64,000 bases of DNA from Bradyrhizobium agreste (lineage in GTDB: Bacteria; Pseudomonadota; Alphaproteobacteria; Rhizobiales; Xanthobacteraceae): positions 1-64,000 of the forward strand of contig NZ_JACCHP010000009.1 in assembly GCF_016031625.1 (NCBI RefSeq), given 5' to 3'. The notes under the pieces are model-generated. The model worked only from the letters and a program-made list of their open reading frames with translations. It was not told the DNA's origin and did no database searches. Below, in pieces: positions 28,262 to 37,793 of this stretch. The position numbers were made by a program, and so were the translations under genes. Positions within the stretch are counted from its first letter, which is position 1. Each line of letters begins with the position of its first letter.

Positions 28262-30925
28262 TCAAAACTCCTTCAGCAGCCGCTCGAGATAGTCGAGCTC
28301 GATCTGGGGCCGCGAGGGATCGCCGAGACGGCGGCGGAGCTCTTCGAGAATGCGGCGGACACGCTGGGTGTCGATCTCGCCGGGAATCTTGACCGTATAA
28401 TCGTCGCCATATTCGCGCCCATGAAGCGGCCGGCCGAGCGGATCGGTCTGGTTGCCGCCGCTCTGCTGACGGCCGGCACGCTGGCCGGGCCCGTCGCCCT
28501 GGCCGTCGCCATCGCCCTGCTGCATCGCCTCGGCCATCTTCTGCGCACCCTTGCGCATCGCGTCGAGCGCCTTGCCCTGCGAGTCCACGGCGCCGTCGGC
28601 ATTGCCCTCGCCGAGCTTTGATCCGGCATCGCCCATGGCACCGTCGGCTGCATCCAGGCTGCCGTCGTCATCGCCCTGGTCACCGTCCTGATCGCCGTTC
28701 TGGCCGGGCTGGCCCTGATCGCCTTGCTGACCCTTCTGGCCCTTCTGCGCCTGCTGCCCTTTCTGCCCCTTCTGGGTGAGGCCGCGCTTGGCAAGCTCGT
28801 CCTGCAGCTTCTTCAGGCGGTCGCGCAGCCCCTGCTGGTCCTGCTGCAGCTCCGACATGGACTGATCGCCCTGCTGCTGCTTACCGCGCGAGCGGTCGCG
28901 CCGGGAATCCTGGCCCTGCTTGAACGTCTTGTCGCGCAATTGCTGCTGTTTGCGGATCATGTCGCCGAGCTCATTGAGCGCCTGCTCCATGTCGCTCTCG
29001 CCGGACTGCCCCGGCTGCGCCATCTGGAGGCCTTCCAGCATCTGCTGGAGCTGGTCGAGCAACTGCTTGGCGGCATCCTTGTCGCCGGAGCGCGACAGGC
29101 GCTCCATCCGGTCGATCATGTTCTGCAGGTCCTGCTGGCGCAGGACCTTGGTGTTCGGATCGAGCGGCCGCGCCAGCTGCTGCGGGTCATTGTTGTTGCG
29201 GAACTGCTCGGCGAGCTGGCGCATGAAATCGTTCAGCGCCTGACGCAGATCCTGCGTGAGCTTCTTGATCTCCTCGTCGCTCGCGCCGCGCTCGAGCGCC
29301 TGCTTCAGCGCGTCCTGGGCCGCGCGCAACGCCTTCTCGACGTCGGAGATCTTGCCGTCCTCGATCGTCACCGCAAGCGCCCACAGGCTCGCCACGACCT
29401 CGCGCAGGGCATCATCGGTGCGCGCCGCCTCGAGCTGCCGGGCCACGCTGTGCAGGCCGAGATATTGTCCCGCCTCCGGCGTGAACATTTCGGGCGCGAT
29501 CATCAGCCCGTCGAGCGCGACATAAACGTCCGAATTCCTGTTGGCGTCGAGCGCGAGGATGCGGCGCTGCTCGATCAAGGCACGGGCCAGCGGCTTGGTG
29601 AAGAGCCGTTCGGGCAGGCGCATGTTGAACGGTTCGCTTGCGGCCTCGTTGCCGGCCTCGTCCTTGGCCGTGAGAGTCAGCGTCACCTCGGCGCCGGCAT
29701 AGGGATCCTCGCTGAGATCCTTCACGGATTGCCCAACGCCGTTCCGAGTGCGCGCATTGGGCAGCGCGAGCGGGAATTGCGGCGGCTGGAATAGCGGCCG
29801 CGGCGCCGTCCTGGTCTCGCCATCGCCGGCGGCGGCCTTCCGACCATCCTTCGCAGCATCCTTGGCACCATCTTTGGCGTCGGTCGACCGCGGGGCGAAT
29901 TTCGCCTCGGCGCCCGTAACGCCGTAATCGTCCTCGATCTTGTAGGAGAGCTGGAGCGCGCCGCGCGCCTGGCGCTCCGGGTCCTTGGCGAGCGCGATCG
30001 TCGGCGGACGATCCGGCGTGGCCGCAAAGGCCCATTGCGGCTGGCCGGAGGGCGCCCGGACATGGGCGGTGCCGTCACTGGTGATCGCGAAATGCTTTTC
30101 GTTGGTGCCCTTGGGGCTGGCTTCAGTCGGGGCGACCTCCTTGAGGCCGCCGGAGACGGCGACATCCAGGCTGCCGCCGGAGGAGCGCACGATCAGGGTC
30201 GAGCCGGCGGGAACGGCGAGCGGGCCGCTGGCGGGCAACGCCGCAGCTTCCTTGTTGGCGGCCGACAGGATGACCGGCGGCCTGCCGGTGTAGAGCGGCG
30301 GCGTGACCCAGGCATCGACGCGAACATTGGCCGGCGCCAGCACCCCGTTCCAGTCGAAGGCGGCGCCAAGGCGCATCGCACGCTCGTCACCCGCGGCAAA
30401 GAAGGTCGCAACCAACATCACCATGACGAGGGCACGGAGCGCCCAGGGGTCGTGAAGCGCGAGTCGGGGGTGCGGCACACCGGCGCGGATGCGCTTGATG
30501 GAGGCGAGCGTCCGCTCGCGCTGCGCCTGCCACAGCGCCAGCGCGACCGGGTCCTGTGAGCTCAGCGTGTCCGTGAGCGTGGTGGCCGGGCGGTGACGGA
30601 TGCCGGAGCCACGGTCGAGCCGGGCGAGCGCTTCCTCGCGGCTCGGCCAGCGGAAGCGAATCAACGGGAACAGGGCAACGACCGCGATGGCGGCGAAGAG
30701 ACCGAGGCCAATGGCCCTGGCCATGAACGGCAGCGCCAGCCAGAGGCCGGCCCAGGACACCACCAGGAACAGGCCGACGACGGTCAGAAGGCGCGCCGCA
30801 TGAGGCCAGGCACGCTCCCACGCGATGGCATAAGTCGCCCGATCAAGGGCCTGCGCCAGCTTCAGCCGCGACAGCGCATCGCCGTTGCGGATCGGGTCTG
30901 ACGGCTCGGGGGTGACGCCGTTCAA
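28262..30925 (-). CDS. DUF4175 (TIGR02302) family membrane protein
   Basis: An 887-residue protein with three hydrophobic helices near the N-terminus (for example LLTVVGLFLVVSWAGLWLAL and LVMVMLVATFFAA), then a long Pro/Ala-rich and beta-rich region. Next is a helical part rich in Gln and Arg, then a run of repeats such as GQKGQQAQKGQKGQQGDQG at about residues 720-760, then an acidic Gly/Asp stretch. The family is common in alphaproteobacteria but its job is unknown; its size and helices suggest an envelope scaffold. The Q/G/K run is an unusual low-complexity segment. It diverges from the CMD-family gene. Confidence 0.85.
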   Translation of the reverse strand: MNGVTPEPSDPIRNGDALSRLKLAQALDRATYAIAWERAWPHAARLLTVVGLFLVVSWAGLWLALPFMARAIGLGLFAAIAVVALFPLIRFRWPSREEALARLDRGSGIRHRPATTLTDTLSSQDPVALALWQAQRERTLASIKRIRAGVPHPRLALHDPWALRALVMVMLVATFFAAGDERAMRLGAAFDWNGVLAPANVRVDAWVTPPLYTGRPPVILSAANKEAAALPASGPLAVPAGSTLIVRSSGGSLDVAVSGGLKEVAPTEASPKGTNEKHFAITSDGTAHVRAPSGQPQWAFAATPDRPPTIALAKDPERQARGALQLSYKIEDDYGVTGAEAKFAPRSTDAKDGAKDAAKDGRKAAAGDGETRTAPRPLFQPPQFPLALPNARTRNGVGQSVKDLSEDPYAGAEVTLTLTAKDEAGNEAASEPFNMRLPERLFTKPLARALIEQRRILALDANRNSDVYVALDGLMIAPEMFTPEAGQYLGLHSVARQLEAARTDDALREVVASLWALAVTIEDGKISDVEKALRAAQDALKQALERGASDEEIKKLTQDLRQALNDFMRQLAEQFRNNNDPQQLARPLDPNTKVLRQQDLQNMIDRMERLSRSGDKDAAKQLLDQLQQMLEGLQMAQPGQSGESDMEQALNELGDMIRKQQQLRDKTFKQGQDSRRDRSRGKQQQGDQSMSELQQDQQGLRDRLKKLQDELAKRGLTQKGQKGQQAQKGQKGQQGDQGQPGQNGDQDGDQGDDDGSLDAADGAMGDAGSKLGEGNADGAVDSQGKALDAMRKGAQKMAEAMQQGDGDGQGDGPGQRAGRQQSGGNQTDPLGRPLHGREYGDDYTVKIPGEIDTQRVRRILEELRRRLGDPSRPQIELDYLERLLKEF

Positions 30926-31088
30926 TCAACTCTCCAGGTTGCCCGGTAGAGAGAAGCCTATCACAACGGCAGCACTGAGGCATCCGTTCCTGTACGGGAG
31001 CGCCTCCTTTTCCCGCATAACACGAGGACGTGACTGGCCCGGTGCAACCCCGTAATTTCCGCGCGCCAATCTCGAGGAAGGAAACACC

Positions 31089-31472
31089 ATGGACAAGAAG
31101 ATGCATGACAAGGGCCTGGAAGTCCGCAAAGCGGTGCTGGGCGAGGCCTATGTCAACAATGCCCTGAAGAACGTCGACGATTTCAACCGCCCGTTCCAAG
31201 AGATGCTCAACGAATATTGCTGGGGCACGGTGTGGGGCCGCGAGGAGCTGCCGCGCAAGACCCGCAGCATGCTGAACATCGCCATGATCGCGATCCTCAA
31301 CCGCCAGCACGAGTTTCGCGCGCATCTCAAGGGCGCGCTGACCAATGGCGTCACCCGCGAGGAGATCCGCGAGATCCTGATGCAGGTCGCGATCTATGGC
31401 GGCATGCCAGCCGCGGTCGACAGCTTCCGCATCGCGCGCGAGGTGTTCGCGGAGATCGACGGGAAGGCGTGA
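31089..31472 (+). CDS. Carboxymuconolactone decarboxylase family protein
   Basis: A 127-residue CMD-family protein (NPFQEMLNEYCWGTVWGR-like and LNIAMIAILNRQHEFRAH blocks, then the GVTREEIREILMQVAIYGG motif). The family includes gamma-carboxymuconolactone decarboxylase of the protocatechuate branch and AhpD-type peroxidase partners. I see no CxxC pair, so the AhpD redox role is unlikely. A GGAAGG site precedes the ATG. It is followed 69 bases later by a beta-hydroxyacid dehydrogenase gene on the same strand, so the two may form a small catabolic operon. Confidence 0.86.
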   Translation: MDKKMHDKGLEVRKAVLGEAYVNNALKNVDDFNRPFQEMLNEYCWGTVWGREELPRKTRSMLNIAMIAILNRQHEFRAHLKGALTNGVTREEIREILMQVAIYGGMPAAVDSFRIAREVFAEIDGKA

Positions 31473-31541
31473 GGAGCAGCGCCAATCTCCACCGTCGTCC
31501 CGGCCTCTTCAACAACGAACAACCAACCAAAGGGAAACACC

Positions 31542-32432
31542 ATGGACATCGGATTCATCGGGCTCGGAAAGATGGGTTTCCCGATGGCGCGGCGGCTGAT
31601 CGAGGCGGGACATCAACTCGTCGTGTTCGACACGCGCAAGGAGGTCACGGGCAAGCTGGTCGCGCGCGGTGCCACTGCCGCGTCATCGCCGAAGGACGTC
31701 GCCGACCAGGTCGAGACCGTGATGGCGAGCCTACCCTCGCTGCAGGCTTCGCTGGACGTTGCCACCGGCGCCGACGGCGTGATCGAGGGCAAGCGCGCCA
31801 AACGTTTTGTCGATCTCTCCACCGTCGGCTCGGCGATGGCCGCGAAGATTCACGGCCTGCTCGCCAAGCGCGGCATCGTGCAGATCGATTGTCCCGTCTC
31901 CGGCGGCGTCGGCGGCGCGGAGAAGGGCACGCTTGCCGTGATGGTGTCAGGCCCGAAAGCCGAGTTCGAGCTGCTCAAGCCTGCGCTCGACGTGATCGGA
32001 AAGGTGTTCTTCATCGGCGAGAAGCCGGGCGCAGCGCAGACCATGAAGCTCGCCAACAATTTCCTGTCGGCCACCGCGATCGTGGCGACGTCGGAAGCCG
32101 TGGTGATGGGCGTGAAGGCCGGGCTCGATCCCGCCGTGATGATCGACGTCATCAACGCCGGCTCGGGCATGAACACCGCCAGCCGCGACAAGTTTCCGCG
32201 CGCGGTGCTGCCGCGCACGTTCGACTTCGGCTTCGCCACGGGATTGATGGTGAAGGACGTGCGGCTGGCACTGGAGGAGATGAAGCAGCTCGGCCTGTCG
32301 ATGGAAGTTGCCGACGCGGTCGGGCGGTTGTGGGAGACGGTGATCGCTGCAGAAGGCGCCGAGTCCGATTTCACTGCGGCGATCAAACCGATCGAGAGGA
32401 AGGCGGGCGTCGTGGTCGGCGGGACGAAATAA
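31542..32432 (+). CDS. NAD(P)-dependent beta-hydroxyacid dehydrogenase
   Basis: A 296-residue member of the 3-hydroxyisobutyrate/6-phosphogluconate dehydrogenase family. The cofactor motif is GFIGLGKMGFPMARRL at the N-terminus; VDCPVSGG-like IDCPVSGGVGGAEKG is the substrate block, and QTMKLANNFL carries the catalytic lysine. The substrate is not certain; tartronate semialdehyde or 3-hydroxyisobutyrate are the usual ones. GGGAAAC precedes the ATG. Confidence 0.92.
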   Translation: MDIGFIGLGKMGFPMARRLIEAGHQLVVFDTRKEVTGKLVARGATAASSPKDVADQVETVMASLPSLQASLDVATGADGVIEGKRAKRFVDLSTVGSAMAAKIHGLLAKRGIVQIDCPVSGGVGGAEKGTLAVMVSGPKAEFELLKPALDVIGKVFFIGEKPGAAQTMKLANNFLSATAIVATSEAVVMGVKAGLDPAVMIDVINAGSGMNTASRDKFPRAVLPRTFDFGFATGLMVKDVRLALEEMKQLGLSMEVADAVGRLWETVIAAEGAESDFTAAIKPIERKAGVVVGGTK

Positions 32433-32455
32433 CGCCGGTTCCATCGATCAATTGC

Positions 32456-33721
32456 TCACAGCCACGGCGCCGGCGTATCCATCGCGATCAGTTGCTCCAC
32501 CTCGATGCGCGGGCGCACCACGGCGTATTGGTCGCCCTTTACCAGCACCTCCGGCACCAGGGGCCGCGTGTTGTAAGTGCCGGCCTGCACCGCGCCATAG
32601 GCGCCGGCGGTCATGATGGCGAGGAGATCGCCGGGCGCGGGCATCGGCAGCGTGCGGTCGAGTGCGAGATAGTCGCCGGTCTCGCAGACCGGGCCGACGA
32701 CATCGGCCTTGATGGTGGCGGCGCCCTTGGCGGGCTGGCTCACCGGCAGGATGTCGTGATGGGCCTCGTACAGCGTCGGGCGGATCAGATCGTTCATGGC
32801 GGCGTCGATGATGACAAAGTTCTTGCCGTCGCCGTGCTTCACATAGATCACCTTCGTGACCAGGATGCCGGCATTGCCGACGATCATGCGGCCCGGCTCG
32901 AACATCAGGGTGCAGCCGAGATTGTGGCTGACGCGCTTGACCATGGCGGCATACGCGGCCGGCGCCGGCGGTGCCTCGCGATCCATGTAATAGGGAATGC
33001 CGAGACCGCCGCCGAAATCGACGTGGCTGATGTCGTGGCCGTCGCTACGCAGCGTCTGCACGAATTCGGAGAGGATGCGGAACGCGGTCTCCATGCCGGA
33101 GAGATCGGTGATCTGGCTGCCGATATGCACGTCGGTGCCGGTCACCTTGATTCCGGGCAGCTTCGCCGCGCGCGCGTAGACCTCGCGGGCATGGACGATC
33201 GGAATGCCGAACTTGTTCTCGGACTTGCCGGTGGAAATTTTTGCGTGCGTGCCGGCATCGACATCGGGATTGACACGGAGCGAGATGCGCGCGGTCTTGC
33301 CCATCTCGGTCGCGAGGCGCGACAGCAGCTCGAGCTCCGGCTCGGATTCGACGTTGAGGCAGAGGATGTCGGCGGCAAGCGCCGCGCGCAGCTCTGTTTC
33401 GGTCTTGCCGACGCCGGAGAAGACGATCTTGCTGGCGGGAATGCCGGCAGCCAAAGCGCGCTTCAGCTCGCCGCCCGAAACCACGTCGGCGCCGGCGCCG
33501 AGCCTGGCGAGCGTCCGCAGCACCGACTGGTTGGAGTTCGCCTTCATGGCGTAGCAGACCAGCACCTTCTCGCCGGCAAAGGCCTCGGTGAAGACGCGGT
33601 AGTGCCGCTCCAGCGTTGCGGTTGAATAGCAGTAAAACGGCGTGCCGACAGCGGCGGCCAGCTCGGACAGGTTCACCGCCTCGGCGTGCAGCACGCCGTT
33701 GCGATAGTCGAAATGGTTCAT
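32456..33721 (-). CDS. lysA: Diaminopimelate decarboxylase
   Basis: A 421-residue PLP alanine-racemase-fold enzyme that makes L-lysine from meso-diaminopimelate. VCYAMKANSNQSVL carries the PLP lysine, HIGSQI is the family motif, GGGLGIPY the phosphate loop, and GPVCETGDYLA the catalytic cysteine region. I chose ATG 33721; the longer frame runs through lptM and is a shadow. It is the last gene of the argH-lptM-lysA operon, 23 bases after lptM. Confidence 0.96.
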   Translation of the reverse strand: MNHFDYRNGVLHAEAVNLSELAAAVGTPFYCYSTATLERHYRVFTEAFAGEKVLVCYAMKANSNQSVLRTLARLGAGADVVSGGELKRALAAGIPASKIVFSGVGKTETELRAALAADILCLNVESEPELELLSRLATEMGKTARISLRVNPDVDAGTHAKISTGKSENKFGIPIVHAREVYARAAKLPGIKVTGTDVHIGSQITDLSGMETAFRILSEFVQTLRSDGHDISHVDFGGGLGIPYYMDREAPPAPAAYAAMVKRVSHNLGCTLMFEPGRMIVGNAGILVTKVIYVKHGDGKNFVIIDAAMNDLIRPTLYEAHHDILPVSQPAKGAATIKADVVGPVCETGDYLALDRTLPMPAPGDLLAIMTAGAYGAVQAGTYNTRPLVPEVLVKGDQYAVVRPRIEVEQLIAMDTPAPWL

Positions 33722-33744
33722 GGCGCAGGCTCGGTTGTCCCGGC

Positions 33745-34038
33745 TTATTTCTTGCCGGGAGGTTCGTCCAGGAGCGGGTCGAGAATAAACGATTTCTTCC
33801 GGCCCTTGGCCGCCGCGGGCGCGGCCTCCGCGCCGGAGGTGGGGTCGAACAGGCTCGGCGCCTTCTGGGCTGCGGTCTCGGTATCGACGGGCGCAGCGCC
33901 GGTGGCTGCAGGCGCGTTGGAGGCGGTTGGCGGCAGATCCAGCGGGCCCTTGCGGCCGCAACCGGCAAGCGCGAGCGCCGTCAGGCTCAAGACAATGATG
34001 GCCCACCCCGAGCCGGCCGGGCGAAACTTTGACGTCAC
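33745..34038 (-). CDS. lptM: LptM-like small lipoprotein
   Basis: A 97-residue lipoprotein with signal peptide, lipobox LALAGC and the family-defining CGRKGPLDLPP right after it. LptM (formerly YifL) helps mature the LptD outer-membrane LPS translocon in enterobacteria; the extension here, rich in Ala/Pro, is longer than the usual short protein. Start is GTG. It lies between argH and lysA, the usual place in alphaproteobacteria. Confidence 0.9.
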   Translation of the reverse strand: MTSKFRPAGSGWAIIVLSLTALALAGCGRKGPLDLPPTASNAPAATGAAPVDTETAAQKAPSLFDPTSGAEAAPAAAKGRKKSFILDPLLDEPPGKK

Positions 34039-34131
34039 GACGAAATCCCCACTACGCGCGGCGCACCATACAGAGATTGGCGCGTTCTGGCGAGAGCCGG
34101 ATGACCATGAAACATAAGCGAAATTTTGCCC

Positions 34132-35529
34132 TCAGCCCAATTTTCGCTCTTTTTCCAGCCGCTTCGCCCAGCTCTTTGCCTGTGAAGCCACGTTCTTCGG
34201 CGCGGTGCCGCCAAAGCTGGTGCGGCTCTTCACCGACGATTCGACCGAGAGCACGCCGAGCACGTCCTTGGTGATTTTTGGCTCGATGGCCTGCATCTCC
34301 TTCAGCGGCAGCTCGTGCAGCGCGACGCCGCCCTCGGCGGCCTTGGCGACGATGCGGCCGGTGACGTGGTGGGCCTCGCGGAACGGCATCTTCAGCGTCC
34401 GCACCAGCCAGTCGGCAAGGTCGGTCGCCGTGGCGTAACCTTCGCCCGCGGCCGCCTTCATCTTGGCTTCGTCCGGCACGAGATCACGGACCATGCCGGT
34501 CATGGCACGGATTGCCAGCGACAGCGCGGCAAAACCCTCCATGGCGCCCTGCTTGTCCTCCTGCATGTCCTTTTGATAGGCGAGCGGCAAGCCCTTCATG
34601 ACGACCAGGAGGCCGTTGAGCGCACCGATGACGCGGCCGGTCTTGGCGCGCACCAGCTCGGCGGCATCCGGGTTGCGCTTCTGCGGCATGATCGAGGATC
34701 CCGTGGTGAACTTGTCGCTGAGCCGGATCATGCCGACCAGCGGCGAGGTCCAGATCACGATCTCCTCGGCAAAGCGCGACATGTGCACGGCGCAGATCGA
34801 GGCCGCCGACAGCGTCTCCAGCACGAAGTCGCGGTCGGAGACGGCATCGAGCGAGTTCGCCATCGGGCGGTCGAACAGGAGCGCCTTCGCGGTGGCGTGG
34901 CGGTCGATCGGGAACGAGGTGCCGGCGAGCGCAGCAGCGCCCAGGGGCGATTCGTTCAGCCGCTTGCGGGCATCCTGGAAGCGGCCGCGGTCGCGCGCCG
35001 CCATCTCGACATAGGCCAGCAGGTGATGGCCGAAAGTGACGGGCTGCGCCGTTTGCAGATGCGTGAAGCCGGGCATCACCGTTGCGGCGTGCTCCAGCGC
35101 CCGCTCCACCAGCGCCTGCTGGAATGCGGCGAGCGCGGCATCGGTCTCGTCGATGACATCGCGGACGTACAGGCGGAAATCGGTCGCGACCTGGTCGTTG
35201 CGTGAACGCGCCGTGTGCAGCCTTCCGGCGGCAGGGCCGATCAGCTCCGACAGGCGGCTCTCGACGTTCATATGGATGTCTTCGAGCGCGCGCTTGAATT
35301 CGAAGCCGCCCTTGCCGATCTCTGACAGGATTGTGTCTAGACCCTTGCCGATATTTTTCGCATCAGAAGCCGTGATGATGCCCTGATTGGCCAACATCGC
35401 GGCGTGGGCCTTGGACGCGGCAATGTCTTGGGCGAAGAGGTGACGATCGACGTCGATGGAGACGTTGATCTCTTCCATGATCTCGTCGGGACGTTCCGAG
35501 AACCGGCCGCCCCACATCTTGTTGCTCAT
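34132..35529 (-). CDS. argH: Argininosuccinate lyase
   Basis: A 465-residue fumarase-superfamily enzyme of the arginine pathway. The signature loop [17 protein letters not shown] holds the flexible catalytic serine. [16 protein letters not shown] and [15 protein letters not shown] are the other two conserved blocks. I chose ATG 35529 ([10 protein letters not shown]), which is the family N-terminus. It diverges from tlpA with an 88-base gap. Confidence 0.97.
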   Translation of the reverse strand: MSNKMWGGRFSERPDEIMEEINVSIDVDRHLFAQDIAASKAHAAMLANQGIITASDAKNIGKGLDTILSEIGKGGFEFKRALEDIHMNVESRLSELIGPAAGRLHTARSRNDQVATDFRLYVRDVIDETDAALAAFQQALVERALEHAATVMPGFTHLQTAQPVTFGHHLLAYVEMAARDRGRFQDARKRLNESPLGAAALAGTSFPIDRHATAKALLFDRPMANSLDAVSDRDFVLETLSAASICAVHMSRFAEEIVIWTSPLVGMIRLSDKFTTGSSIMPQKRNPDAAELVRAKTGRVIGALNGLLVVMKGLPLAYQKDMQEDKQGAMEGFAALSLAIRAMTGMVRDLVPDEAKMKAAAGEGYATATDLADWLVRTLKMPFREAHHVTGRIVAKAAEGGVALHELPLKEMQAIEPKITKDVLGVLSVESSVKSRTSFGGTAPKNVASQAKSWAKRLEKERKLG

Positions 35530-35617
35530 GATCCCCTGCTCGCGCCTGATTTGCCGCACGTTTGCTGGCCGCAGCCAGCCGTATTAAGAGGCCCCTGATA
35601 GCCATATCTGCGACCGG

Positions 35618-36295
35618 ATGACAAACGATATGCTCGACCCAAAACCCTCCGCCACGCGCCGCATCCCCCTCGTCATCGCCACCGTGGCGATCGTCGGGCT
35701 GGCCGGCTTCGCCGCGCTGTATGGGCTGGGCCTCAGCCGGGCGCCTTCAGGCGATCCAACCTGCAAGGCGGCGGTGGCGACGGCGCAGAAAATCGCCCCG
35801 CTCGCCCATGGCGAGGTGGCGGCGCTGACCATGGCAAGCGCCCCGCTGAAACTCCCCGACCTCGCCTTTGAGGATTCCGACGGCAAGCCGAAGAAGCTGT
35901 CCGACTTCCGCGGCAAGACCCTGCTGGTGAACCTCTGGGCGACCTGGTGCGTGCCTTGTCGCAAGGAGATGCCGGCGCTGGACGAGCTCCAGGGCAAGCT
36001 GTCGGGCCCGAATTTCGAGGTGGTGGCGATCAACATCGACACCCGCGACCCGGAGAAGCCGAAAACCTTCCTGAAAGAGGCCAATCTTGTCAGGCTCGGC
36101 TATTTCAGCGACCAGAAAGCCAAGGTTTTTCAGGATCTTAAAGCCGTCGGGCGGGCGCTGGGCATGCCCACCTCTGTGCTGGTCGACCCGCAGGGGTGCG
36201 AAATCGCGACGATCGCGGGGCCGGCGGAATGGGCGAGCGAGGACGCGCTCAAGCTGATCCGGGCAGCAACCGGCAAGGCCGCCGCGTCGCTTTGA
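35618..36295 (+). CDS. tlpA: Thiol:disulfide interchange protein TlpA
   Basis: A 225-residue membrane-anchored periplasmic thioredoxin-fold protein. One N-terminal helix (IPLVIATVAIVGLAGFAAL) is followed by the redox site WATWCVPC (Cys111, Cys114). In Bradyrhizobium TlpA supplies reducing power for the copper site of cytochrome aa3, so it matters for aerobic respiration and symbiosis. The sequence is very close to what I recall of B. japonicum TlpA, which supports the organism call. A second Met at 35630 would give a 221-residue protein, which matches the length I recall for the characterised one. Confidence 0.96.
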   Translation: MTNDMLDPKPSATRRIPLVIATVAIVGLAGFAALYGLGLSRAPSGDPTCKAAVATAQKIAPLAHGEVAALTMASAPLKLPDLAFEDSDGKPKKLSDFRGKTLLVNLWATWCVPCRKEMPALDELQGKLSGPNFEVVAINIDTRDPEKPKTFLKEANLVRLGYFSDQKAKVFQDLKAVGRALGMPTSVLVDPQGCEIATIAGPAEWASEDALKLIRAATGKAAASL

Positions 36296-36298
36296 GGC

Positions 36299-36493
36299 TC
36301 AGGCCGTCACGTTGAGATTGCCGCCGACGCCAGGGCCGACATTGGCGAGCGAGGGCTGGCCGGCGCCGAGCAGCGTCAGGACGGTGGATTTCTCCATATC
36401 CGCGTTCTGCCTGGTCAGCGTTGCCGCAATATTCGACTGCAACGCGCCTTGCTGTGCGGCCAGCATGGTGCTGACCATTGCCATCATGTCCAT
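36299..36493 (-). CDS. YjfB-family small protein (putative motility protein)
   Basis: A 64-residue peptide: MDMMAMVSTMLAAQQGALQS, then NIAATLTRQNADMEKSTVLTLLG. This fits the YjfB/PF14070 family, annotated as putative motility proteins on weak grounds. Its stop lies 3 bases from the convergent tlpA stop. No flagellar gene is nearby, so the motility label should be read as a family name only. Confidence 0.75.
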   Translation of the reverse strand: MDMMAMVSTMLAAQQGALQSNIAATLTRQNADMEKSTVLTLLGAGQPSLANVGPGVGGNLNVTA

Positions 36494-36580
36494 GACGCGA
36501 ACCCTCGTACCGGCCGTAACCTAGGCGCGAGAGGTTAATGGGACATGAATTGGCACGAGGCTGCGGCGTGGCCGCCATCT

Positions 36581-36709
36581 GTGTCCCGGACAAGGCGCGG
36601 CACGGAGGGACGCGCCGCCGAGCCGGGACCCAGCCTCAGCGTGCACGCGGCTTCTGGGCCCCGGCTCTGCAGCGCACCGCTGACGCGCTGCGCAGCGTCC
36701 GGGGCACGA
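36581..36709. repeat. Intergenic palindromic repeat, family D, copy 1
   Basis: It begins GTGTCCCGGAC and ends GTCCGGGGCAC; inside are AGCCGGGACCCAG and CTGGGCCCCGGCT. It separates the YjfB-like gene from the 3' end of hbdA, 9 bases before that stop. A second copy is at 44594. Confidence 0.88.
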
Positions 36710-36717
36710 GACGATCG

Positions 36718-37599
36718 TTACCTTGTCGGCACCGGCTTGGCGCCGCGGTAGTCGTAGAAGCCGCGTTGGGTCTTGCGGCCGAGCCAGCCGGCCTCGACGT
36801 ATTTCACCAGCAGCGGGCACGGGCGGTACTTGGAGTCGGCCAACCCCTCGTGCAGCACCTGCATGATCGAGAGACAGGTGTCGAGCCCGATGAAATCGGC
36901 AAGCTCAAGCGGACCCATGGGATGGTGGGCGCCGAGCTTCATCGCGGCGTCGATCGCCTCGACGTTGCCGACGCCTTCATACAGCGTGTAGATCGCCTCG
37001 TTGATCATCGGCAGCAGGATGCGGTTGACGATGAAGGCCGGGAAATCCTCGGAGACCGCGACCTGCTTGCCGAGCTTGCCGACGAATTCCTTGGCGGTCT
37101 CGAAGGTGGAATCGTCGGTGGCGATGCCGCGGATCAGCTCGACCAGCTCCATCAACGGCACCGGATTCATGAAATGAACGCCGATGAAGCGTTCCGGGCG
37201 GTCGGTGGCGGCGGCGAGGCGCGTGATCGAGATCGAGGATGTATCGGAGGCGACGATCGCCTCCGGCTTCAACACCGCGCAGAGCTCGTGGAAGATCTTG
37301 CGCTTGACCTCTTCCTTCTCGACCGCGGTCTCGATCACGAGGTCGCAGTCGGCGAGGTCGTCCAGCTTCTCGGCCAGCTTGATACGCGCGATCGCCTTGG
37401 CCTTGTCGTCCTCGGTGACGACCTTCTTGGAGACTTGGCGCGCCAGATTGCCGTTGATGGTGGCCATGCCCGACTTGAGGCGGTCGGCCGAAACGTCGTT
37501 GAGCACCACGTCGAAGCCGGCGAGCGCCGCGACATGCGCGATGCCATTGCCCATCTGCCCCGCGCCGATCACGCCGACCTTCTTGATCACTGCCGCCAT
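36718..37599 (-). CDS. hbdA: 3-hydroxybutyryl-CoA dehydrogenase
   Basis: A 293-residue NAD-dependent enzyme that oxidises 3-hydroxyacyl-CoA in butyrate or polyhydroxybutyrate metabolism. The cofactor motif is VGVIGAGQMGNGIAHVAAL at residues 7-25. The second block is SSISITRLA-x-RPERFIGVHFMNPVPLMELVE, with catalytic His, and the C-terminal helical domain is present. ATG 37599 gives the usual 293 residues. It lies downstream of etfA on the same strand, but a strong hairpin lies between them. Confidence 0.94.
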   Translation of the reverse strand: MAAVIKKVGVIGAGQMGNGIAHVAALAGFDVVLNDVSADRLKSGMATINGNLARQVSKKVVTEDDKAKAIARIKLAEKLDDLADCDLVIETAVEKEEVKRKIFHELCAVLKPEAIVASDTSSISITRLAAATDRPERFIGVHFMNPVPLMELVELIRGIATDDSTFETAKEFVGKLGKQVAVSEDFPAFIVNRILLPMINEAIYTLYEGVGNVEAIDAAMKLGAHHPMGPLELADFIGLDTCLSIMQVLHEGLADSKYRPCPLLVKYVEAGWLGRKTQRGFYDYRGAKPVPTR

Positions 37600-37747
37600 A
37601 TTGTCATCCACCGGAACGGCGCGCCGGGGGCGCGCCCTGCCTATCCCCTTGAGCCGGGAGGTCCGATTTAATCAGAACCTTGGCTCGAAACCTAGATTGG
37701 ATCGCTTCCAAGGCGCGCCCCACGCCAAAGAAAACGCCCAGAAATGC

Positions 37748-37782
37748 AACACCGGCCGGAGTTTATACCTCCGGCCGGTGTT
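37748..37782. terminator. Strong hairpin between etfA and hbdA
   Basis: AACACCGGCCGGAG (37748-37761) and CTCCGGCCGGTGTT (37769-37782) form a perfect 14-bp stem with a 7-base loop, 12 bases past the etfA stop. On the plus strand it is followed by TTCG and on the minus strand by GCATTT, so T-runs are weak. It should strongly reduce read-through from etfA into hbdA. Confidence 0.8.
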
Positions 37783-37793
37783 TTCGATGCCTT

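Noticed and set aside
36550..36570. Possible sigma-54 promoter (TGGCAC near 36550)
   Set aside because: The -12 part does not match TTGC at the required spacing.
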